NCBI GenBank assembly: GCA_949744025.1
Contig: CATJWA010000169.1
Location: 1-17,387, forward strand
Direction of reading: 5' to 3'
Source: an uncultured Eubacteriales bacterium
GTDB lineage: Bacteria; Bacillota; Clostridia; Oscillospirales; Oscillospiraceae
DNA length: 17,387 bases
Below the pieces are notes generated by a model. That model saw only the letters and a list, made by a program, of their open reading frames with translations. It was not told where the DNA came from and ran no database searches. Made by a program: the position numbers and the translations under genes. Below, piece after piece: positions 7,916 to 14,065 of the stretch (position 1 is its first letter; each line of letters starts with the position of its first letter).

Positions 7916-7932
7916 AGCGGCTGCGCGCCGCT
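7916..7932 (+). other. Small GC hairpin between genes
   Basis: AGCGGC, TGCGC, GCCGCT forms a 6-bp stem just after the YitT stop. It has no T run behind it, so it is more likely an attenuating or RNA-stability structure than a full terminator. Confidence 0.35.
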
Positions 7933-7956
7933 TGAATTCGGGGAGGGAGCGGCAGA

Positions 7957-9339
7957 ATGAGGAAACGTGCTTTGCTTGTGTTGACAGCGCTTTCGCTGAT
8001 GCTCTCGGCATCGGCGTGCGCGTCCGTGTTTGCCGCAAGCCATTCCTATGTAACTGAGTATTCAGACGAGATAGAAAGCATAGGGGATTCCTCAGGCACG
8101 GAAATAAAAAATTACTCTCAGCTCAAGAACGCGATAAGCGATATGGTCAACAGCGGACAGACCGCGGGAGAGCTGAGCTTCAGCGGCTATACCGGCTCGG
8201 TGAGGGACGATATGGCTGCGGCCTGCTATGAGATAAAAACCCAGACCCCGATGGGCGCCTACGCGGTGGATGAGCTCAACTATGAGTTAAACCGCATAGT
8301 GTCCTACTACACGGCGGAAATAAGCATAAGCTACAGGCGCAGCATACAGGAAATTGAGGCGGTTGTGATGCTTAACGGAGTGTCCTCGCTCAGAAGCTAC
8401 GTTACCGAGGCTGTGAACGAACAGAGCGGCAGGCTTGTGCTGCGCATTTTCTCGTCCATAGTCAACGAGGAATATATAAGGAATATTGTCAGCGACGCTT
8501 ATTTGAACAACCCGCTGATGAGCGCGCGCGAGCCCTATGCGGGCGTGACGGGATACCCGGCCGAGGGCATGAACAGAATATATGAAATAGAGCTCGATTA
8601 CGGTATGGATGCCGATGAGATGACCGAGCTGCGCGACAGGCTCAACCGCAGGATAAACGCGTTGTGTCAGAACGTGACTGAGCATGAGACATGGCGCTGT
8701 GCGCTCGAGCTTGCGCAGGCGCTGAGCGGAAGCTTTCGCGCGGCGGACAGCGGCGATGGCTCGGCTGACACAGTGTCCGGCGCGCTGCTGGAGGGGAGGG
8801 CCAGCTCCATGGGTGCTGCGCTGACCTACAAGGTACTTTGCGACGAGATGGAAATCGAGTGCATTGTGGTGCGCGGACGCTTAGGCACGCTCGGCACGCA
8901 GGACCATTACTGGAATATAATAGGCATAGACGGGGACTACTATCACGTTGACGTCTCGCGTTTGGAGGCTGCGGGAGCTGAGCGTGCGTTCCTGCTTGAC
9001 GACGTGCGCGCCTGGGGCACCTATATGTGGGACGCGGACAGCTATCCGGTCTGCGACGGCCCGCTTGATTATACGGAGCTGACTTCTCCGCCTGCGGATG
9101 AGACTCAGCCGCCTGTGGACACTCCCGAGCCGAGTGAGACGGTAATGCCGGACCCGAGCCCTGAGCCGACGGAGACGGCAGAGCCTGACCCCGGCGAGAG
9201 CGAGGAGCCAACGCCGAGTCCCGAAATAAGCGAAAGCCCTGAGCCGACGGACACGGACGAGTCAGAGGATGCCTCCACCGTGGAGCCCACTGAGCCGGTG
9301 AAAGATGCGGCGGTTGCAAAAAACCGCGTGAACAACTAA
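7957..9339 (+). CDS. Exported transglutaminase-like protein lacking the catalytic Cys
   Basis: A 460-residue secreted or wall-associated protein. Residues 1-27 are a signal peptide (cleavage likely after ASVFA). Residues 28-250 are a helical/beta region I do not recognise, and 250-345 form a transglutaminase-like core. The C-terminal tail (about 376-450) is rich in Pro, Thr, Glu and Ser with loose PEPTET-type repeats, as in wall-spanning linkers. The core aligns without gaps to the usual EGRAVCQGYA-type block but reads EGRASSMGAA, so the nucleophilic Cys is Ser284. His317 (DHYWN) and Asp332 (YHVDVS) of the triad remain. It may therefore be a binding pseudoenzyme. GGGAGGGAG about 10 nt upstream supports the ATG. 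No sorting motif or transmembrane anchor is seen at the end. Transglutaminase-like is secure; inactivity is inferred. Confidence 0.82.
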   Translation: MRKRALLVLTALSLMLSASACASVFAASHSYVTEYSDEIESIGDSSGTEIKNYSQLKNAISDMVNSGQTAGELSFSGYTGSVRDDMAAACYEIKTQTPMGAYAVDELNYELNRIVSYYTAEISISYRRSIQEIEAVVMLNGVSSLRSYVTEAVNEQSGRLVLRIFSSIVNEEYIRNIVSDAYLNNPLMSAREPYAGVTGYPAEGMNRIYEIELDYGMDADEMTELRDRLNRRINALCQNVTEHETWRCALELAQALSGSFRAADSGDGSADTVSGALLEGRASSMGAALTYKVLCDEMEIECIVVRGRLGTLGTQDHYWNIIGIDGDYYHVDVSRLEAAGAERAFLLDDVRAWGTYMWDADSYPVCDGPLDYTELTSPPADETQPPVDTPEPSETVMPDPSPEPTETAEPDPGESEEPTPSPEISESPEPTDTDESEDASTVEPTEPVKDAAVAKNRVNN

Positions 9340-9366
9340 AAAAGTTGGAAAAAGGCTGAAAACCGC

Positions 9367-9394
9367 TTGACAAGACCAGAATATGTGCTATAAT
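9367..9394 (+). promoter_or_regulatory. Consensus promoter of tRNA-Gly
   Basis: TTGACA (9367-9372), 16 nt, TATAAT (9389-9394): both hexamers match consensus. Transcription would start near 9401, leaving a leader of about 13 nt for RNase P to remove before the mature tRNA end at 9414. Confidence 0.9.
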
Positions 9395-9413
9395 GATACC
9401 CGCACTGAAAAAT

Positions 9414-9489
9414 GCGGCTGTAGCTCATCTGGTAGAGCGCCACCTTGCCAAGGTGGAGGTAGCGAGTTCGAGCCTCGTCAGCCGCTCCA
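9414..9489 (+). tRNA. tRNA-Gly (GCC)
   Basis: A complete 76-nt cloverleaf. The acceptor stem is GCGGCTG (9414-9420) paired with CAGCCGC (9479-9485), with U73 as discriminator, typical of bacterial tRNA-Gly, and an encoded CCA (9487-9489). The D arm is GCTC/GAGC, and the anticodon stem is CCACC/GGTGG around the loop TTGCCAA with anticodon GCC at 9447-9449. The T arm is GCGAG/CTCGT around TTCGAGC, closing with one G-T pair. It is a single-gene unit with its own promoter and terminator. Confidence 0.97.
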
Positions 9490-9496
9490 TATGAAC

Positions 9497-9553
9497 GACC
9501 CAACCTAATCTAAAGGCTGTTGCAAGCCGTCGGATCAGGTTGGGTCTTTTTTT
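9497..9553 (+). terminator. Terminator of tRNA-Gly
   Basis: GACCCAACCT (9497-9506) pairs with AGGTTGGGTC (9537-9546), followed by seven T. The stem can extend inward past one mismatch (AATC against GATC), and the loop holds a small GGCT/AGCC hairpin (9515-9528). Confidence 0.92.
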
Positions 9554-9587
9554 GCCCCAAAGCCTTGACATGTAAAGGCTTTGGGGC
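9554..9587. terminator. Second hairpin in tandem with the tRNA terminator
   Basis: GCCCCAAAGCC (9554-9564) and GGCTTTGGGGC (9577-9587) form a perfect 11-bp stem around TTGACATGTAAA. It begins right after the T run of the first terminator. The tail TTTAAAG is a poor T run, so it may act as a back-up terminator or shield the next promoter. Confidence 0.6.
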
Positions 9588-9601
9588 TTTAAAGTTCATA
9601 A

Positions 9602-9631
9602 TTGACACATTGACAGCCGCCAATATATAAT
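9602..9631 (+). promoter_or_regulatory. Promoter of the PilZ gene
   Basis: TTGACA (9602-9607), 18 nt, TATAAT (9626-9631). A second TTGACA at 9610-9615 is too close to the -10 (10 nt) to be used with it. The predicted leader is about 50 nt. Confidence 0.8.
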
Positions 9632-9687
9632 GACATAAATGAAGTGAGCTGTGATTTCAATTTTTGAAGATAGGAGACGTACAGCCA

Positions 9688-10050
9688 ATGAACGAACGCA
9701 GGCAGCATCGCAGAGTCATAATAAACAAGCGCATATGGATATGTGATTTTGACGAGGATACGCTTCCGGTCAATACGCAGGACTGCACGATTGTTGATAT
9801 TAGCGAGGGCGGGGCTTGCATCCAATGTTCCGCATGCTTCAGGGAAAATCAACTGATTGCATTCACGTATCAGGATTTTATGGAAGAGGGGTTCCGGCCG
9901 GTGGCCGGTGTGGTAATGTGGCGTAAGCAGTATTCTGAAAGGGACTGCCGGTATGGCATCAAGTTCCTTGGGCTGAGCACACAGATGCTCAGAAGAATCC
10001 AGGATATCATTGCCAGGCAGGCTGAGGAGACAAATGTGTCAGAAGTATAG
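9688..10050 (+). CDS. PilZ domain protein (predicted c-di-GMP binder)
   Basis: A 120-residue single-domain cytosolic PilZ protein. It carries both ligand motifs of the family: RRQHR (Arg4, Arg5, Arg8; the RxxxR motif) at the N-terminus and DISEGG (Asp37, Ser39, Gly42; DxSxxG) at the start of the barrel. It should therefore bind cyclic di-GMP and pass the signal to an unknown partner. I chose ATG 9688 because TAGGAGA lies 10 nt upstream; an in-frame TTG at 9664 has no ribosome site. It has its own promoter and no partner gene next to it (flagella, pili or cellulose genes are absent here). By eye, base composition and codon use are more AT-rich than in the flanking genes, which may mean a different origin. 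Confidence 0.88.
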   Translation: MNERRQHRRVIINKRIWICDFDEDTLPVNTQDCTIVDISEGGACIQCSACFRENQLIAFTYQDFMEEGFRPVAGVVMWRKQYSERDCRYGIKFLGLSTQMLRRIQDIIARQAEETNVSEV

Positions 10051-10135
10051 CCGCTGAAAAATGCGGAAAACCCATACCTTTCGGCGGCCCTTACCTTAAG
10101 AGCAGTAAATATGCTGCTATGTCAAACGCTCATTC

Positions 10136-10948
10136 TCAGCCGCCGGGCTTATCCCAGTCGTCACCGGTGTCGAGGCCCCAGGCCTCAAACAGTCTGTTGT
10201 AGAAGGGAGGACGCTCAAAGTCCTCCTTCATCATATAGTAGAAGCTGTCGCGTCCGCCGCGCTGAAGCTGGAAGTCGACGCCCTTGTAAAACTCCTCCTC
10301 GCGCTGGGCGGGTATGGTGAATATTATGTCGTCCTCCGCCGTCAGCGCGCGCTCGTATTCGCCGGGGTCCGGCAGCGTTATGCGGTATTCACCCTCAAGA
10401 AGCGGCGGTATGACAGAGTAAACGCAGGAGTCCAGCGCCGTGAAGCTGCTGTCCAGCATGGCCCCTGTCTGAGAATTGACCGCCATGAGTATAAGGCGGA
10501 GCTGGTCGTTTTTGCAGTACACCAGCGTTACATCCGGCTGAAAGTCCGCCTTGTCCAGAGGGGCGATGAGAATGCCCGCGTACTTTCCAAGCGGGAGCTT
10601 GGGAAAGGCCGCAACAAATTCCTCCGCCTTGTCGGCCTCGCTTATTCCCATAAGCGAGGCTATCTCGTTAAAGGGCTTTGAGCCCCTTGCGCACTCCACC
10701 GCGCCGTAGGTTATAAGCGGGTTCCAGCACCAGTGGTCCTGCTTTCGCATGTATACGGTCTTTCCCTGGCGCCGGGCGAGGGCAAAGGCCTGACACAGCG
10801 CGATGTGTCTGCCCTTCTGCTCCATGGGCCTCAGGGCCGTTTCGGGGACCTCCGAGTCGTCGTTTGTCATTTTAAGCGCCACAGCTGGATACCGCAGTTC
10901 TAAGAGCTCGCCCAGCTTTTTCTGGCGGCTTTCGTTGGTTTTAAGCAT
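10136..10948 (-). CDS. DUF169 family protein
   Basis: A 270-residue soluble protein of the DUF169 family, whose biochemical role is unknown. The family block appears as RHIALCQAFALARRQGKTVYM (Cys52), followed by HWCWNPLITYGAVECARG (Cys74, Cys86) and a later Cys175. These spaced cysteines might bind a metal or cofactor, which is inference. It is the last gene of a three-gene minus-strand unit, 25 nt after the LarA homologue, with AAAGGAGTGAGG in front of the ATG. Its co-occurrence with a nickel-pincer racemase homologue suggests a role in the same pathway. No good terminator is visible in the 85 nt between its stop and the convergent PilZ gene. Confidence 0.8.
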   Translation of the reverse strand: MLKTNESRQKKLGELLELRYPAVALKMTNDDSEVPETALRPMEQKGRHIALCQAFALARRQGKTVYMRKQDHWCWNPLITYGAVECARGSKPFNEIASLMGISEADKAEEFVAAFPKLPLGKYAGILIAPLDKADFQPDVTLVYCKNDQLRLILMAVNSQTGAMLDSSFTALDSCVYSVIPPLLEGEYRITLPDPGEYERALTAEDDIIFTIPAQREEEFYKGVDFQLQRGGRDSFYYMMKEDFERPPFYNRLFEAWGLDTGDDWDKPGG

Positions 10949-10973
10949 TTCGCCTCACTCCTTTTTCTGTTGA

Positions 10974-12221
10974 TCAAGTCTTATGGAAGGCCAATATGGT
11001 GGCGTCAGGCAGCACCGCCGCCCTTGACCCCGCGCCGTATTTCGCGAGTATGCGCATGACCTCCTCCCAGGTCTCGGCCACGGTAACGCGCCTGTGGTCG
11101 CCGAAGGACATCGCGCTGGTGAGGTCGGGGAAGGGCGTGTAAAATACCACCTCGTCCACGTTCGGGTGCCTGTCGGCTATGCCGCGCCAGGACGCTCCCC
11201 CGATAAAGTATCCCGCCGCCCCGCCGTACTGATGCACCACCTGTCCCGTCGGATTGTGGTCCACGAGCACCAGAGCCCCTCCCTTTGGCCTGAGCAGGGA
11301 GTTTGCCGCCGAGAGCGCTATCGCGGCCTCGTTTGCTTTGACGTTTGCGTTGGCGATGACGACGTCCATGTCTTTAGGCGTGCAGTCAGAGAAATTCAGC
11401 CTTGCCGATATGGCCGCGCCCTCGTAGTACTCGACGTTCGGGTCTCCCGACGTGCACTCGACAATACGGCAGCCGCTGTCAAGTATGGCGTCAACCTTGA
11501 AGTCGAGCCCTATCATTCTCACGCCCTGCTCTATTTCACGGCGCATTCCGTCGAGCTCAAGATTGCCTATACAGCCCGTGAACGAGAGCTTCTTGCTTAT
11601 GACGCAGTTCAGGGAGGCGGTGTGAAGCTGGTGTATTGTCTCTATGCCCACCGTGCCTATGAGCGCAATCTTTCCGCCTCCCCCGAAGCCGTTTACGGGG
11701 TGGGGGCTTATGCTGCCTATGCCTATTTTCAGGTCGCAGCGCATAAGCTCCTCGTTTATGTAAAGCTGAACACCGCCGTCGGTGGCGCCGACAAAGCGGC
11801 AGTTCTGGAAGGGGTTGTGGTTGAAAACCGCGTATTCCCTCACTATACGCGAGCCGAGCTTTTTCTCAAAGTCCGTGCGCGTGCAGGTCCCGTGGCTGCC
11901 GAGAGCGCATATAAAGCGTATGTGCTCCTTTTCGATTCCCGCCTCGTGAAGCTGCTCGAGTATAATTTCCGCGATATCCTCGCAGGGGGTGCCGCGGCTC
12001 ATGTCGTCAAATATTATGCAGACTTCCTTTTTGCCCCTGGCCAGCTCGCGCAGCGTAGGACTGCCGAAGGGGGCGTTTATTCTCTTTCTGAGCTCCTCCC
12101 GCCCGAGCTCGGGACACTCGTCCGCCGCCATGCGGCAGACCGTCACGTCCCAGTCGTCGGGAAGGCTTATTTCCACCGGTTGCCCGCCGAACCAGAAGTT
12201 GTGCTTTAATGAGTAATTCAT
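10974..12221 (-). CDS. LarA family nickel-pincer racemase/epimerase homologue
   Basis: A 415-residue homologue of LarA, the nickel-dependent lactate racemase that uses the pyridinium SCS pincer (NPN) cofactor to transfer hydride at a 2-hydroxy-acid carbon. The catalytic set is intact: Asp72 with Arg76 (FDDMSR), His110 (ALGSHGT), His174 and Lys184 (PHPVNGFGGGGKIALIG) and His200 (IHQLH). In Lactobacillus plantarum LarA the corresponding residues are His108, His174, Lys184 (cofactor link) and His200. Many LarA homologues act on substrates other than lactate, and the enolase-family genes next door point to a sugar acid or similar hydroxy acid. GGAGGGTG 5-6 nt upstream supports the ATG at 12221. 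It lies 71 nt after the permease gene. The cofactor-synthesis genes larB, larC and larE are not in the window. Confidence 0.88.
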   Translation of the reverse strand: MNYSLKHNFWFGGQPVEISLPDDWDVTVCRMAADECPELGREELRKRINAPFGSPTLRELARGKKEVCIIFDDMSRGTPCEDIAEIILEQLHEAGIEKEHIRFICALGSHGTCTRTDFEKKLGSRIVREYAVFNHNPFQNCRFVGATDGGVQLYINEELMRCDLKIGIGSISPHPVNGFGGGGKIALIGTVGIETIHQLHTASLNCVISKKLSFTGCIGNLELDGMRREIEQGVRMIGLDFKVDAILDSGCRIVECTSGDPNVEYYEGAAISARLNFSDCTPKDMDVVIANANVKANEAAIALSAANSLLRPKGGALVLVDHNPTGQVVHQYGGAAGYFIGGASWRGIADRHPNVDEVVFYTPFPDLTSAMSFGDHRRVTVAETWEEVMRILAKYGAGSRAAVLPDATILAFHKT

Positions 12222-12292
12222 TTTTCACCCTCCGTACTGTTTATACGCCGAGAACGAGCTCGGTTCCCCGCGGCCGTTACAGTGCTAATGCT

Positions 12293-13663
12293 TTATTTTG
12301 CGTCAGCTGCCTCCTGAAACTGGGGGTCGTCCTCCCAGTGGTCATAGAAGGTGTAGGTGATGGAGCGGCTGGAAACCTTGCCGGTCTTCATCCTGAAATA
12401 GCACCAGATAAAGCACACGATTATGACAGCAAAGTTGAATATTACAAGGCCGAGCTGAAGCGACTTGATGGAGCGCCAGGTCAAAAACAGATTGGCAATG
12501 AGAGCCAGCGTGCAGCAGAGGTAATACACTGCGTCGGGCACATGCAGGTGGCTCTTTTTCCACTGCTCGGGGAACAGAGTAGGCATACGGAAGGCTCCAA
12601 TACGTCCGACGATGCCGAGCAGAGATGTGGCAAGCACCAGAGAGTTCATGATGCTGCCTATGGACAAGCCGCTGACTATCGGAAACATGCCGGCGACGTA
12701 CTGGCAGCAGAGAACTATCCAGGGGATTCCCTCCTTTGTCTCCTTGCCGATGACTGCGGGCAGAAGTCCTTCCTTGGAGGCCGCCGCTATGGGTCTGTAG
12801 AAGCTTGCCCAGCCGCCGTTTACGGTGGTAATCAGGCACATAATGGGTCCGAACACTACGAAAAGCACCGCCAGAACACGCGGCATCGTGGCGTAGGCCA
12901 CGTCGGTCAGAGGCTTTCCGGCCACCTGGTCCACAGGCAGGACGTTGCCGTCAACCAGAGCGACGAGCACATAAAGGATGAATATGCCCAGCGTGGTCAT
13001 CAGTATCGCCCAGGGAACGTCCTTTTTCGGGTTTTCGGACTGCCTGTTGTAGAAAAGGGCCGTGACCGTGCCCTGGGTGGAGAAGCACAGAAGCATACAG
13101 CCGGTCATAAGGCCGTCGGCTCCGTTGAGGAAGAAGCCGGGCTTGGTGAAAGCAAATGGATTGCTGCTGAGGTTGAAAAGACCGAATATTATGAATATTC
13201 CGAGGCCGCAGAACATAATCGGAGAGAGTATTGCCTGTACCTTTGCCATCGTTTTGACTCCCTTGAAGTTGAGAACAAACAGCAGGGTCAGCATTATGGC
13301 CGCCACTATTCTGTAATTGACCGCCGGAATCAGTGAGTTGATGTACGAGCCGAGCGCCAGGCTCATCATGCCGTTACCAAAAAAGTTGAGCACTCCGGCT
13401 ATGGACGCCGCTCCTGCCACCAACGGACCGCAGTAAAGACGGTTCGTCGTATAAGTACCTCCGTCAACTATCATGACGCTGCTGCCGAAGATGGTGGGTA
13501 TTGCGAGCAGGAAGCCTATGATAACTGCCAGGCCGTAGGCTATCCACGCCGAGTTTCCGGTCTGTGCGACAGCCAGACCTGTCGCCGTGACAACGCCGGA
13601 GCCGACAACCGTTCCTATATTGGTTGTGAAAAGTTCCCATCGGTTGAGTTTTTTTGATTTCAT
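12293..13663 (-). CDS. APC superfamily permease
   Basis: A 456-residue inner-membrane transporter of the amino acid-polyamine-organocation (APC) superfamily with about 12 hydrophobic segments. The first segment carries the broken-helix motif GTVVGSGVVTATG (residues 17-29), the site that binds substrate carboxylate and amine in APC carriers. The later loop RPIAAASKEGLLPAVIGK is also typical. GGAGA about 10 nt upstream supports ATG 13663. It is first in the operon with the LarA homologue and DUF169, so it probably imports their substrate or a related acid. APC carriers usually move amino acids or amines, so a hydroxy-acid cargo would be unusual. The C-terminal tail (TYTFYDHWEDDPQFQEAADAK) is cytosolic and acidic. 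Confidence 0.85.
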   Translation of the reverse strand: MKSKKLNRWELFTTNIGTVVGSGVVTATGLAVAQTGNSAWIAYGLAVIIGFLLAIPTIFGSSVMIVDGGTYTTNRLYCGPLVAGAASIAGVLNFFGNGMMSLALGSYINSLIPAVNYRIVAAIMLTLLFVLNFKGVKTMAKVQAILSPIMFCGLGIFIIFGLFNLSSNPFAFTKPGFFLNGADGLMTGCMLLCFSTQGTVTALFYNRQSENPKKDVPWAILMTTLGIFILYVLVALVDGNVLPVDQVAGKPLTDVAYATMPRVLAVLFVVFGPIMCLITTVNGGWASFYRPIAAASKEGLLPAVIGKETKEGIPWIVLCCQYVAGMFPIVSGLSIGSIMNSLVLATSLLGIVGRIGAFRMPTLFPEQWKKSHLHVPDAVYYLCCTLALIANLFLTWRSIKSLQLGLVIFNFAVIIVCFIWCYFRMKTGKVSSRSITYTFYDHWEDDPQFQEAADAK

Positions 13664-13760
13664 ATCACAAATCTCCTTTTTACATACACATGTACATTTG
13701 TCATTAACCTGTCATACTGTGAGAAGGGATTTTACCGAAAGATTATACCGGTGCGGAAAC

Positions 13761-13771
13761 CTGTAATTCAG
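13761..13771. promoter_or_regulatory. Candidate operator in the permease leader
   Basis: CTGTAATTCAG differs by one base from the centre of the perfect inverted repeat at the opposing promoter. It lies about 35 nt downstream of the predicted permease transcript start, where a bound repressor could block elongation. Confidence 0.4.
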
Positions 13772-13810
13772 CTTTTTGATTTAATTTTATATGCCGTTCC
13801 GTCGCTATTC

Positions 13811-13839
13811 AGAATAATACTCAATTTTGCTTTTGTCAA
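13811..13839 (-). promoter_or_regulatory. Promoter of the permease-larA-like-DUF169 operon
   Basis: On the minus strand TTGACA (13834-13839), 17 nt, TATTCT (13811-13816). The predicted start is near 13804, leaving a leader of about 140 nt. Confidence 0.75.
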
Positions 13840-13899
13840 CAGCTATTTTGCTCGTCAATATTCACAATAATTGCTACGTTTTTTATCTACCATGTTCTC

Positions 13900-13928
13900 T
13901 TGACATGGCGGCAGACCTCGTATATAAT
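13900..13928 (+). promoter_or_regulatory. Consensus promoter of the enolase-family operon
   Basis: TTGACA (13900-13905), 17 nt, TATAAT (13923-13928), a full consensus match at ideal spacing. The start would fall near 13935, at the edge of an inverted repeat. A promoter this strong is expected to be held down by a repressor in a catabolic operon. Confidence 0.85.
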
Positions 13929-13934
13929 CGGGAT

Positions 13935-13951
13935 AATCTGTAATACAGATT
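13935..13951. promoter_or_regulatory. Candidate operator at the enolase operon start site
   Basis: AATCTGTAATACAGATT is a perfect inverted repeat with 7-bp arms and a 3-bp centre, placed over the predicted transcription start. This is a classic repressor position. The likely ligand is the GntR/FCD regulator encoded at the end of the window, which is inference. Confidence 0.6.
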
Positions 13952-14065
13952 TGCGGCGTTCCGTCAACACAAAAGAAACTGATTTTCTGAGGATATAAAC
14001 CCGCGGCAGTTAAGTCGCGGTGTGATTGCCTGCGGACTTTGTGAAAGGAGCTTTTGCACAGTATT

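Larger units (their letters stand above)
13664..14065. promoter_or_regulatory. Divergent control region between permease and enolase-family operons
   Basis: About 400 AT-rich bases without a gene. It holds the minus-strand promoter (13811-13839), the plus-strand promoter (13900-13928), two related CTGTAATWCAG elements (13761-13771 and 13938-13948), and leaders of about 140 and 130 nt. A weak hairpin, CCGCG (14001-14005) with CGCGG (14016-14020), lies in the plus-strand leader. I see no recognised riboswitch or T-box signature. Confidence 0.7.

Noticed and set aside
9115..9300. Pro/Glu/Thr-rich repeats as a tandem DNA repeat
   Set aside because: The repeats are loose at protein level (PEPTET-like) and not regular at DNA level. 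They form a low-complexity linker, not a repeat array.
9460..9489. tRNA 3' end as an integration (att) site
   Set aside because: I found no second copy of the tRNA 3' end downstream, and no integrase or phage gene in the window.
9664..9687. Upstream TTG start for the PilZ protein
   Set aside because: There is no ribosome site in front of it. ATG 9688 has TAGGAGA at good spacing and gives the RRxxR motif its usual N-terminal place.
10090..10120. Hairpin AGCAG...CTGCT between the PilZ and DUF169 genes as a terminator
   Set aside because: The stem is only about 5 bp and there is no T run on either strand, so it is not a credible terminator.
11094..13336. Long plus-strand open frames (371 and 375 codons) opposite the LarA homologue and permease
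   Set aside because: The opposing minus-strand genes carry full motif sets and ribosome sites. The plus-strand translations are low-information shadows.
14001..14020. T-box or riboswitch in the enolase operon leader
   Set aside because: The CCGCG/CGCGG hairpin is only 5 bp. There is no AGGGTGG T-box sequence and no terminator before the gene, so no riboswitch class is supported.
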